Positions 16,401 through 23,962 of a stretch of 57,338 nt of DNA are shown one piece after another. The DNA is from Reyranella soli. Lineage in GTDB: Bacteria > Pseudomonadota > Alphaproteobacteria > Reyranellales > Reyranellaceae. Positions within the stretch are counted from its first letter, which is position 1. Every line of letters starts with the position of its first letter. The notes under the pieces were generated by a model. It made no database searches. It was not told the origin of the DNA and saw only the letters and a list, made by a program, of their open reading frames with translations. The stretch is taken from NCBI RefSeq assembly GCF_007992495.1, contig NZ_BKAJ01000008.1, forward strand, positions 1 through 57,338. The letters run 5' to 3'. The translations under genes were made by a program, and so were the position numbers.

Positions 16401-17177
16401 ATGACCGAAATCCGACCTGTTCTCGCCGGCCAGAAGGCCCTGGTCGTGGGCATCGCCAACGACCATTCGATCGCGTACGGCTGCGCCAAGGCCTTTCGCG
16501 AGGCCGGCGCCGATCTCGCCGTGACCTGGCTGAACGAGAAGGCGCGGCCTCATGTCGAGCCGCTGGCGCGCGATCTCGGGGCACCCATCACCGCCGAGCT
16601 CAACGTCACCACGCCCGGGCAGCTCGAGAGCGTGTTCGAAACCATCACGCGGCAATGGGGCAAGCTCGACATCCTGGTGCACTCGATTGCGTTCGCGCCG
16701 ATGGAGGATTTGCGCGGCGGGCTTCTCGACTGCTCGGCCGAGGGCTTCGCCAAGGCGATGGACGTCTCGTGCCATTCCTTCATCCGCATGGCGAAGCTCG
16801 CGGCGCCGCTGATGAAGGACGGCGGCACCATGTTCGCCATGAGCTACTACGGGGCGACCCGGGTGGTGCCGAACTACAACGTCATGGGGCCGGTGAAGGC
16901 GGCGCTGGAAGCGGCCTGCCGCTATCTCGCCTATGAGCTCGGCGGCAAGGGCATCCGCGTCCATGCGATCTCGCCCGGACCGCTCAAGACGCGGGCGGCG
17001 TCGGGGCTCAAGGATTTCGAGCTGCTGCTCAACGAGGCGGTCGAGAAGGCGCCGCTGGGCGAACTCGTCGACATCATGGATGTGGGCTGGGCCTGCGCCT
17101 ATCTCGCCACGCCGTTCGCGCGGCGCATCACCGGCGGCACGGTGTTCGTCTACGGCGGCGCGAACATCAGGGCGTGA
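16401..17177 (+). CDS. fabI: Enoyl-[acyl-carrier-protein] reductase FabI
   Basis: 258 aa, NADH-dependent, last step of fatty-acid elongation. The FabI-type nucleotide motif VVGIANDHSIAYG (16-27), the active-site pair Y149 and Y159 with K166 (YNVMGPVK, Y-x6-K), and SPGPLKTRAASG are intact. Its position inside a Pta-AckA operon suggests a second, specialised FabI paralogue, perhaps reducing crotonyl-type substrates, rather than the housekeeping enzyme. That is inference; another copy elsewhere in the genome would support it. GGAGAC lies just before the ATG, and the stop overlaps the ackA GTG. Confidence 0.95.
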   Translation: MTEIRPVLAGQKALVVGIANDHSIAYGCAKAFREAGADLAVTWLNEKARPHVEPLARDLGAPITAELNVTTPGQLESVFETITRQWGKLDILVHSIAFAPMEDLRGGLLDCSAEGFAKAMDVSCHSFIRMAKLAAPLMKDGGTMFAMSYYGATRVVPNYNVMGPVKAALEAACRYLAYELGGKGIRVHAISPGPLKTRAASGLKDFELLLNEAVEKAPLGELVDIMDVGWACAYLATPFARRITGGTVFVYGGANIRA

Positions 17178-18373
17178 CGGTTCGACCGATGCCACAGCAG
17201 GGCTGCATCGCCGTCCTCAATGCCGGGTCGTCGAGCATCAAGTTCGCCGTCTACGAGGCCGAACGCGACGGGCCATTGCTGTTTCATGGCCAGGTCGAGG
17301 GCATCGGCGTCGCACCGCATCTCAAGGCGACGGATGCCGACGGCAAGTCGGTGGCCGAGCAGCGGTGGGATGCCGGCGCCCTCGACCATCACGCGGCGAC
17401 CGACGCCATCCTCGAGCTCGGCCGCAAGCTGCTGGCCGGCCGGCCGGTGCTGGCCTTCGGCCATCGCGTCGTCCATGGCGGCACGGCCTTCGCGGCGCCG
17501 ACACGTGTTGACGCCGGCGTGCTGAAAGCGCTCGCCGAACTGGTACCGCTGGCGCCGCTGCACCAGCCGCACAATCTGGCGCCGATCGAGGCCATTGCCC
17601 GGGCAGTGCCGCACATCCCTCAGGTCGCCTGTTTCGATACGGCCTTCCATCGCAGCCAGCCGGCGCTGGCGCAGGAGTTCGGCCTGCCGCGCAAGCTCAC
17701 CGCCGAGGGCGTGCGGCGGTACGGCTTCCATGGTCTTTCCTACGATTTTATCCTGACGCAACTGGGCGAGGCGATGCCGGCGCTGGCGCGCTCCCGCCTG
17801 ATCGTTGCTCATCTCGGAAACGGGGCCAGCCTGTGCGCGGTCCGCGATGGCAAGAGCGTGGCCAGCACCATGGGCTTCACGGCCGTCGACGGCCTGATGA
17901 TGGGCACACGCACCGGCGCCCTCGATCCGGGCGTGCTGCTCTACCTCATGGAGCGGCACGGCATGGATGCGCATGCCATCGAGGACCTGCTTTACCGACA
18001 ATCGGGGTTGCTCGGCGTGTCGGGCATTTCGTCGGACATGCGGGCGCTGCGACAGTCTTCGGCCGCCGAGGCGCGCGAGGCGATCGCTCTTTTCGTCTAC
18101 CGCATCGTCCGCGAGATCGGTTCGCTGGCGGCGGCGCTGGGCGGGGTCGACGGCATCGTCTTCTCGGCCGGCATCGGCGAGAACGACCCGCGGACCCGCG
18201 CCGAGGTCGCGGCCGGATGCCGATGGCTTGGCCTGGAGATCGACGAGGAGCGCAACCGACGCGGCGAGACCCGCATCAGCACCGATCGCTCTGCCGTTTC
18301 CGCCTGGATCATTCCAACGGACGAAGAGAGCATGATCGCGCGTTACACCCGCCAGGTGATCGCCGGCTCGTGA
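17174..18373 (+). CDS. ackA: Acetate/propionate-family kinase
   Basis: 399 aa. ASKHA-fold kinase that makes ATP and a short-chain acid from acyl-phosphate, or the reverse. It shows VLNAGSSSIKF near the N-terminus (family signature), HRVVHGG, FDTAFH, YGFHGLSYDFI, HLGNGASLCAV and the C-terminal FSAGIGENDPRTR adenosine motif, all intact. The GTG at 17174 overlaps the fabI stop (GTGA); an ATG at 17189 is an alternative start. With the acyltransferase two genes upstream it completes a substrate-level phosphorylation pair. It ends two bases from a convergent GNAT gene. Confidence 0.95.
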   Translation: MTVRPMPQQGCIAVLNAGSSSIKFAVYEAERDGPLLFHGQVEGIGVAPHLKATDADGKSVAEQRWDAGALDHHAATDAILELGRKLLAGRPVLAFGHRVVHGGTAFAAPTRVDAGVLKALAELVPLAPLHQPHNLAPIEAIARAVPHIPQVACFDTAFHRSQPALAQEFGLPRKLTAEGVRRYGFHGLSYDFILTQLGEAMPALARSRLIVAHLGNGASLCAVRDGKSVASTMGFTAVDGLMMGTRTGALDPGVLLYLMERHGMDAHAIEDLLYRQSGLLGVSGISSDMRALRQSSAAEAREAIALFVYRIVREIGSLAAALGGVDGIVFSAGIGENDPRTRAEVAAGCRWLGLEIDEERNRRGETRISTDRSAVSAWIIPTDEESMIARYTRQVIAGS

Positions 18374-18375
18374 CG

Positions 18376-19170
18376 TCACCAGGTGCGAAAGTGGGTGAGC
18401 CGCAGGAACTGGCGCAATCCGACCGACGTCGCCAGTCGAATGGACGGGAGGTTGTCCTCGTTCACCTGGTACCTCGGCACGAGCCTCCGCCGCTGCAGCT
18501 CTGCGAGCGAACTGCGAACGACTCGCGAGGCCAGGCCCTGGCCGCGATGCTGCGCTGGCGTGACGACGCCGCCGACTTCCCAGATCTGCCGATGGTTCTG
18601 GAACGCCAGGCACACCGAGCGCGGCTCCCGATTCTCTTCCAGGACACAGGTGAAAGCGTGGCCGGACGACAGGAGAGGGCATAGCCATTCCCTCGAGTGT
18701 CCTTGCGATTCGAACAAGTCCAGCATGGTGTCCGGCGCTGAATTCGTGATGGATACTTTCTCGTCGGCGCTGAAGTCGGCCGGCTCGCCGGCGGTGAAGG
18801 ACAAAAAGCTCGTCGCCCGCCTGAGCGGGAACTGCTCGGCGACGACGTCCCGGTCGGCGTCGTTGGCGAGCTTGAAGACGATATGGCGTTGGCGGGGCAG
18901 AGAGCCGATCAGCCTGCGCGTCAGGCCCGGATCGTCGCTCGATATGAGAGCGGCAAAGGCGGCTTCCGGATAGGTTTCCCGGTCGTAGGCGCTCGCGCTC
19001 GTGTCCAGCAGGACCAGTGTCGCGGTATTCCGCCCGGTCGATAGCTGCGCCACCGAGACGTGATCGCGGAACGCCTCGATGTGCTTCAACAGAACGATGT
19101 TGCGCAGCGGCTCGTGCTCCAGCCGCGCCACCGCCTCGCTCACATCGTCGGTCGAGCGGACCTCCGTCAT
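18376..19170 (-). CDS. GNAT-family N-acetyltransferase
   Basis: 264 aa. The start is the ATG at 19168-19170, which overlaps the stop of the upstream secreted-protein gene (ATGA). The C-terminal half carries the acetyl-CoA pyrophosphate loop AQHRGQGLAS within VGGVVTPAQHRGQGLASRVV, followed by a helix and the final YQVNEDNLPSIRLATSVGL strand-helix pair typical of GNAT enzymes. The N-terminal 130 residues are less conserved and resemble the degenerate first half of two-domain GNATs. The acceptor substrate is unknown. It is convergent with ackA, with almost no gap. Confidence 0.85.
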   Translation of the reverse strand: MTEVRSTDDVSEAVARLEHEPLRNIVLLKHIEAFRDHVSVAQLSTGRNTATLVLLDTSASAYDRETYPEAAFAALISSDDPGLTRRLIGSLPRQRHIVFKLANDADRDVVAEQFPLRRATSFLSFTAGEPADFSADEKVSITNSAPDTMLDLFESQGHSREWLCPLLSSGHAFTCVLEENREPRSVCLAFQNHRQIWEVGGVVTPAQHRGQGLASRVVRSSLAELQRRRLVPRYQVNEDNLPSIRLATSVGLRQFLRLTHFRTW

Positions 19171-19745
19171 CTCGGCTCGATCTTGATGAACTGCACCGAG
19201 AAGTAGGGCATCCGGAACTTGGCCTTCTCGGCTTCGTTGGCCTTGAAGGTGACCTTCGACGATTCGAACAGCGGTCGGCCGTCCTCGGCGGGGAAGAAGC
19301 GCCCGGAGACGACGGCTTTCAGACCCGGTCTCATGTCCCTGACGATATCGTGCAGGTCGGAGTTCGGCAGGATTGCCGTCTCCCGGCCGATCTTCCCGGG
19401 ACCGCCGTTCCAGTAAGTCGGGCGAACGTTCCGGAAATCGGCCATCACGGGATCGACGAAGCGTACGAAGTAGCCGCCGCGCGGCGTGGGTTCGATGCCC
19501 CTGAGCTCGAGCAGCCATCCCTCGAACGACAGGCCCTGGCCGAGGGACTGTGCGAACGCTTCCGACCGGGCATGCTGCAAGTCGCCGAAGCGTGCCGTTT
19601 CAGTCTCCTTTTCACACTTCTTGTAGAACTTCGTCAGGGCAGCACGAAACGCCGCCTGGGACGGCGGTACATTCGGATCACGCGCGCAGACAGGCCCGGC
19701 CAGGACCGCGAGCAGCGCGGCAAGAAGAACGGCTGTTTTTCCCAC
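19167..19745 (-). CDS. Secreted protein of unknown function
   Basis: About 192 aa from the GTG at 19743-19745, with an in-frame GTG two codons earlier; the further upstream open frame begins at a TTG and reads like non-coding sequence. The N-terminus GKTAVLLAALLAVLAGPVCA is a good Sec signal peptide ending in a Cys-Ala cleavage region. The mature protein has balanced charge, with strands suggested by GYFVRFVDPV and MPYFSVQFIKIEPR. I do not recognise the family. It is translationally coupled to the GNAT gene downstream, so the two products may act together. Confidence 0.7.
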   Translation of the reverse strand: MGKTAVLLAALLAVLAGPVCARDPNVPPSQAAFRAALTKFYKKCEKETETARFGDLQHARSEAFAQSLGQGLSFEGWLLELRGIEPTPRGGYFVRFVDPVMADFRNVRPTYWNGGPGKIGRETAILPNSDLHDIVRDMRPGLKAVVSGRFFPAEDGRPLFESSKVTFKANEAEKAKFRMPYFSVQFIKIEPR

Positions 19746-19976
19746 TCCCACTCCCGTTTCCCCAGGGGAGCGCCATGGAGCTAGCCGCTTTTGATGGTGT
19801 CGTCCAGCTTTGCCGGCCATGGAGGTCTGGATATGCGTTGGGTCGGGATTGACCTTGGTCAATGGTGGCGCGTCAGGGACGTGTAAGGTTAAAGGACGCC
19901 TTGCAGAGCCGACTGCGGCTTCTGGTAGGGGCGACCAGTCGCAACCGTCCTGATCACGTGACGGAGGACGTAAACC

Positions 19977-20492
19977 ATGGATGCCGCGACGTACGCCGCC
20001 ACGGAACGCCTACGCGACGGCGCATCTCTGGAAGTCCGGGCGTTGCGGCCCGACGATCGCGCGGCGATGCTCGAGTCGATCGGACGTTTCAGCAACGAGG
20101 CGCTTCACCGCCGGTTCTTTGCCCCGAAACGGAACTTCAGTGAGCGCGAGATCGACTTCTTCCTCAACGTCGACTTCGAGAGTCATGTCGCACTCGTCGC
20201 CGTGCTTGCCGAGGGTGGGCGACCGGTGATCGTGGGCGGGTCAAGGTATGTCGTTTGTCGGCCCGGTTGCGCAGAGGTCGCGTTTGCGATCGATGACCCG
20301 CATCAGAAGCGTGGGATCGCCACCCATCTCATCGCCCATCTGATCAGGATCGCACGCGCCGCCGCGCTCAAGGAATTCGTCGCCGAAGTGCTGCCCGAGA
20401 ACATGCCGATGCTGAAAGTCTTCGAGCGATGCGGTCTCGCCATGACGACCCGGCGGGATCGCGGCGTCGTGCATGTCACGCTTGCTCTTTGA
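19977..20492 (+). CDS. GNAT-family N-acetyltransferase
   Basis: 171 aa with a single GNAT domain. Beta-alpha order: LEVRALRPDDRAAMLESIGRFS at the N-terminus, then RYVVCRPGCAEVAFAIDD, the acetyl-CoA loop HQKRGIATHLIAHLI, and LPENMPMLKVFERCGL. This arrangement matches stand-alone GNATs related to the catalytic domain of Pat-type protein lysine acetyltransferases, but no regulatory domain is attached. The ATG follows GGAGGA. The 230 bp upstream holds no gene. Confidence 0.85.
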   Translation: MDAATYAATERLRDGASLEVRALRPDDRAAMLESIGRFSNEALHRRFFAPKRNFSEREIDFFLNVDFESHVALVAVLAEGGRPVIVGGSRYVVCRPGCAEVAFAIDDPHQKRGIATHLIAHLIRIARAAALKEFVAEVLPENMPMLKVFERCGLAMTTRRDRGVVHVTLAL

Positions 20493-20509
20493 TCGGCCCG
20501 AGGAGGGTG

Positions 20510-20902
20510 TCACATCGCCTTTTCGAAGGTGACGGGCACGTTCATCGTGGTCCCCCGGGTGTATTCTCCGGTCAGCCGGCCGCTGGCCGCGTTCAGCCGA
20601 TAGGTGCCGCCCAGGGCGGTCTCGATCGTCAACACCGATCCCTGGACAACGCCGTGGTTGATGCTGTTCACGATGTCGAGCTTGTCGCCGAACTTGAAGG
20701 TCTTGGCCTGCTCCGGGAACGTCATCGTGCCGTCGACCTGTCCATTCGCCCGCACCGCAGTCACCAGGATCTCGGCTTCGCCCAAGCCGCGCACGTTGCC
20801 TTTCCAACGCCCCACGAACGGGGATCCTGACGGCTGCGCATGTGCCAGCGAACTGGTGGCCAGTCCACCCAGGATGAGAAGCCTTCTGGACGTCTTGTTC
20901 AT
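20510..20902 (-). CDS. Small secreted protein of unknown function
   Basis: 130 aa. MNKTSRRLLILGGLATSSLAHA is a Sec signal with cleavage after AHA. The mature 108 residues are strand-rich with repeated Gly turns (GRWKGNVRGLGEAEILVT, NGQVDGTMTFPEQ, GGTYRLNAASGRLTGEY), which suggests a small beta-barrel or lipocalin-like periplasmic fold. No cysteine or catalytic motif is visible. Flanking genes do not indicate a function. Confidence 0.75.
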   Translation of the reverse strand: MNKTSRRLLILGGLATSSLAHAQPSGSPFVGRWKGNVRGLGEAEILVTAVRANGQVDGTMTFPEQAKTFKFGDKLDIVNSINHGVVQGSVLTIETALGGTYRLNAASGRLTGEYTRGTTMNVPVTFEKAM

Positions 20903-21032
20903 CTCTTCGCCTCGTCGCTGCGCAGCGTTCCCTCGAAGAAAATCCTAGCAGTTTGCCGTGGACGACTGCACGCACGTTTCCAGGGCTTGGCGGTCACGGG
21001 AACGAGAACGAACGACCTCGACCAATGGTCCA

Positions 21033-21956
21033 TTACTTCGGCTCGTCGGGCGGCGGCGTCATGTCGGCTTTGTCCCAGTCGTCGTCGGGATTGAAGGCGT
21101 TGACGTTGGCGACCGCGGTCGCGGTGTCGGGGCCGAAGTCCCGTTCGTAGACGTCGCCCGACTGGCTCACCATGAAGGTCATGACGCCGGTCTCGCCATA
21201 GGTCACCGGCCAGGCGATCACCGCGAAGCCCGCGATCATGCGATTGTTGACTAGGTAGGAGTAGGCGCCGCCCGGCGCCGACGGTCCCTGGGCGTACAGC
21301 ATGCGGAAGCGATAGCCCCAATAGCCCTGGCCCTCGGCGTCGCCGGGCTGGGCCTTGGCCACCAGTTCGCCGATCGGGCTCTCAGGCTCTCCGGGCTTGG
21401 CCTCCCAGTACAGGCCGTCCATCTTGCCGGGCGAGCTCAGCAGGCGGCGCGCATAGGTCGGCGCGCGATCCTTCATCGGATTGAGCGACACGTACTCGCG
21501 CTGGGCGTCGACGATCGCGAGCAGCGTCTGGATGACCGTGTACTCGTTGCGGCCGATCTCGCGGGCGATGATCTCCTTGCGGCCGGCCTCGACGTCGAAA
21601 TACCACCCCGCAGCATCCTTGATCAGCGGCAATGGGCTGCGCCATCCGGTGGTGCCGGCTTCGACGTATGCCCGCTCGCCACCGTCCGGGATGATCTTGT
21701 GGTTCTTGTCCCACGCCTCGAGGTAGCGCTCGCGCAAGTCATCCTCATGGCCGGTGGTGCCCGGTATGATATCGCGCCAGCCTGTGCCGAGGATCGCCTG
21801 CACTGCCTTGTCGTCGTCCTTGCGGATGGCTTCGGTGAGGGCGGTTGCCGCTTCTTCGGCCGTCGCGAAGTGCTTCTGCTTCGCTGGCTGCGCCAGGACC
21901 GAGCCCGCGCCGATGACCAGCGCGACCAGGAACAGGATCCGTACAAGGATTTTCAT
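21033..21956 (-). CDS. DUF2950 secreted protein
   Basis: 307 aa. The start is the ATG at 21954-21956, overlapping the DUF3300 stop (ATGA). Signal peptide MKILVRILFLVALVIGAGSVLA. The family-typical order is present: FATAEEAATALTEAIRKDD near the N-terminus, GWRSPLPLIKDAAGWYFDVEAG, RNEYTVIQTLLAIVDAQREY at mid-protein, and RMIAGFAVIAWPVTYGETGVMTFMVS near the end. The function of DUF2950 is unknown, but it is nearly always next to DUF3300, as here. The product is probably periplasmic. Confidence 0.9.
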   Translation of the reverse strand: MKILVRILFLVALVIGAGSVLAQPAKQKHFATAEEAATALTEAIRKDDDKAVQAILGTGWRDIIPGTTGHEDDLRERYLEAWDKNHKIIPDGGERAYVEAGTTGWRSPLPLIKDAAGWYFDVEAGRKEIIAREIGRNEYTVIQTLLAIVDAQREYVSLNPMKDRAPTYARRLLSSPGKMDGLYWEAKPGEPESPIGELVAKAQPGDAEGQGYWGYRFRMLYAQGPSAPGGAYSYLVNNRMIAGFAVIAWPVTYGETGVMTFMVSQSGDVYERDFGPDTATAVANVNAFNPDDDWDKADMTPPPDEPK

Positions 21957-23203
21957 CGCCGGCCTCCACCGCGTGCTCCGCCGCCAGCCCGTGCGCCGCC
22001 GCCGCCACCACGGGCTCCACCGCCGCCACGATGTGCCCCGGCGCGGCTCTGCTGGGCGCGTCCGCGTGCTGCCTCGCGGTTGACCTGTTGGCCGCGATTG
22101 ACGCCACTCAGGCCTGATGGGCGTCCGCCGCCGCCGCGGTTCTGCAGCTGCTGGCGCTGACCCTGGCCGACGTTCGGCCGTTGCCCGCCTTGTCCGACGT
22201 TGGGTCGCTGGCCGCCTTGTCCGACATTCGGCCGCTGACCGCCTTGGCCGATATTGGGCCGTTGGCCGCCCTGACCGACGTTGGGCCGGTTGGCTGCCTG
22301 GCCTCGGAACTGCTGGCGCTGCTCGGCGCCGGGACGCTGCTGGCCGAACTGCTGACGGGTCGCGCCATCGCGATAGGCTACGCCGCGGCGATGGCCGGCG
22401 TCGTGCTGCCAGCGGCCGGAGTTGTTGTAACGGTTGCGGTCGAAGCGATTGTCGATGTTGACGGCGCGGTTGGAGTTGATGTTCACGTAGCCCGCGCCGC
22501 GCGCCCAGTTCCAGTTGCTGTACATCGCGCCGGCCGCAGCAAGGCCCACGCCCCACATCAGGCCGGTCGCCAGCAGCGTTCCATAACCGTAGGCTGGCGC
22601 CGGCGGATAATAGACGGGTGGGTTGGCGGGATAGGGCCAGGACCCGTAGGCCCACGACGGATTGTAGGACGGCACGTAGACGACGTCGGGGTTGGTCGGC
22701 TCGATGACGATGGTGCGGTCGTTGCCGGTGCCCTGAGTGGTGACCGTCTGCTGCTGCCCGCTCTGCAGGTTGCCGGCGTCAGCGGCCTTGGCGCGCAGGC
22801 GCTGGATGGAATCGGCCACGTCCTGCTGCTGGCCGATCATCGCGTCGCCGAGATTCTGCGTCCAGTCGAGGTGATCGTTGAGCTGCATCAGCGCGGGCGG
22901 GAAGGCGACCAGGGATTTGACGCTGACGTCCCAACTCTTGTCCTTGACGGCATTGACGGCGACGTCGCCTTTCAATCCCGGATTGGCCTGCAACCAGCGC
23001 GCCGCCTCGACGATCTCCAGGGGATAGCTCGCCGCCATCAGCACCTGGCCCAGCACGGCATCGGGATAAAGGGCAATGGGGGCAAGCATCTGATCGAGCT
23101 CTTGCGGACTGAACTGCCGGCGCTCGTCCTGTGCCCGGGAGGGAGACGCCAATCCGCACGCTGCAAGGCCGCCGAAAAGCACCAGTAGAGTCCGTCGGTT
23201 CAT
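21953..23203 (-). CDS. DUF3300 secreted protein with low-complexity tail
   Basis: 416 aa. An N-terminal signal (RTLLVLFGGLAACGLAS) may contain a lipobox-like LAAC. The DUF3300 core covers about residues 31-235 (LDQMLAPIALYPDAVLGQVLMAASYP, WDVSVKSLVAFPPALMQLN, DVVYVPSYNPSWAYG). The tail from about residue 255 is rich in Arg, Gln, Asn and Gly. It holds a nine-residue tandem repeat (306-349) and ends in a run of Gly/Arg blocks. Function is unknown; the tail looks disordered and could bind cell-wall or nucleic-acid polymers. It is first of the DUF3300-DUF2950 pair. Confidence 0.9.
   Translation of the reverse strand: MNRRTLLVLFGGLAACGLASPSRAQDERRQFSPQELDQMLAPIALYPDAVLGQVLMAASYPLEIVEAARWLQANPGLKGDVAVNAVKDKSWDVSVKSLVAFPPALMQLNDHLDWTQNLGDAMIGQQQDVADSIQRLRAKAADAGNLQSGQQQTVTTQGTGNDRTIVIEPTNPDVVYVPSYNPSWAYGSWPYPANPPVYYPPAPAYGYGTLLATGLMWGVGLAAAGAMYSNWNWARGAGYVNINSNRAVNIDNRFDRNRYNNSGRWQHDAGHRRGVAYRDGATRQQFGQQRPGAEQRQQFRGQAANRPNVGQGGQRPNIGQGGQRPNVGQGGQRPNVGQGGQRPNVGQGQRQQLQNRGGGGRPSGLSGVNRGQQVNREAARGRAQQSRAGAHRGGGGARGGGGGARAGGGARGGGRR
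22157..22288 (-). repeat. In-frame 27-bp tandem repeat within the DUF3300 gene
   Basis: Almost five copies of a unit encoding RPN[V/I]GQGGQ at residues 306-349 of the DUF3300 protein. One copy has Ile for Val and the last copy is truncated. Copies are close at the DNA level, so slippage or unequal recombination could change the number between strains without breaking the frame. Confidence 0.9.
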
Positions 23204-23339
23204 GTCCGTCCCCCGGAGCCACGGACAGCTTGTGCCCGCGGTCCCGGCAAGGTCAAGAATGCGTCATCGGCGATGCGTTGACTTTTCAGTGTTCTCTACA
23301 CGCGATAGGTTCATGTCCGGGTCCCGGAGGCTGCGAAGA

Positions 23340-23954
23340 ATGATTCGCAGGTGCAACAGCGTCGCCGCCGCATTGCTGCTGCTGGCGATGATCCATCCTA
23401 TCGCCGGACACGCCGGTCCGTACGAGGGCGGCGATCTGGCTTTCCACAAGAAGAACTACGAGGCAGCCCTGCGGCATTGGCGGTCAGCCGCTTCCGCCGG
23501 CCATGCCCGTGCTCAGCTTGGCGTTGCGACCCTGTACTACGGTGGGCTGGGTGTGGTGGTGGACTATGACGAGGCGTTCGAATGGTGCGCCAGGGCGGCG
23601 GATCAGGGCCTGCCATCGGCCCAGTATATGCTCGCGGCGTTGTATCGTGACGGCAAGGGCGTCGAGCAGGACCACGCCAAGGCGGCCAGCTTGTTCCGCA
23701 AGGCTGCGGAACAGGACGTGCCGGGCGCCCAGTACAGCATGGGCCTGATGTACTTCGCCGGGCAGCATGTCGTCGTCAACTACGACGAGGCCTATTACTG
23801 GCTCAGCCTTGCGGCCGGTGCGCCTGGCAAGGAGCACGCTCAGGTGCGGTCTACGGCAGCCTACCTGCGCGATCAGGCGGCGGAGAAACTCAGCGCGGAA
23901 CAGATCGCGGCCGTGAAGACGCGCATCGCCGACCGGGTGGCGGCCGCCCGCTAG
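23340..23954 (+). CDS. Sel1-repeat (tetratricopeptide-like) secreted protein
   Basis: 204 aa from the ATG at 23340, nine bases after GGAGG; an ATG at 23313 would only lengthen the N-terminal region. A signal peptide (SVAAALLLLAMIHPIAGHA) is followed by at least three Sel1-type helical repeats: ALRHWRSAASAGHARAQLGV, AFEWCARAADQGLPSAQYML and ASLFRKAAEQDVPGAQYSMG, each with the A-x-x-G-x-x-x-A-Q spacing. Such proteins act as periplasmic scaffolds. It is divergent from the DUF3300 gene, with about 135 bp between. Confidence 0.88.
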   Translation: MIRRCNSVAAALLLLAMIHPIAGHAGPYEGGDLAFHKKNYEAALRHWRSAASAGHARAQLGVATLYYGGLGVVVDYDEAFEWCARAADQGLPSAQYMLAALYRDGKGVEQDHAKAASLFRKAAEQDVPGAQYSMGLMYFAGQHVVVNYDEAYYWLSLAAGAPGKEHAQVRSTAAYLRDQAAEKLSAEQIAAVKTRIADRVAAAR

Positions 23955-23962
23955 TCCGACGG

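Noticed and set aside
13298..16489. A 1063-codon open frame on the minus strand opposite the DUF3141 and Pta genes
   Set aside because: Composition is Arg/His/Ala-rich without domain logic; it is the mirror of strongly coding GC-biased plus-strand genes whose motifs are intact.
22157..22288. A CRISPR-like array
   Set aside because: The repeats are 27-bp direct repeats without unique spacers and encode an in-frame peptide repeat.
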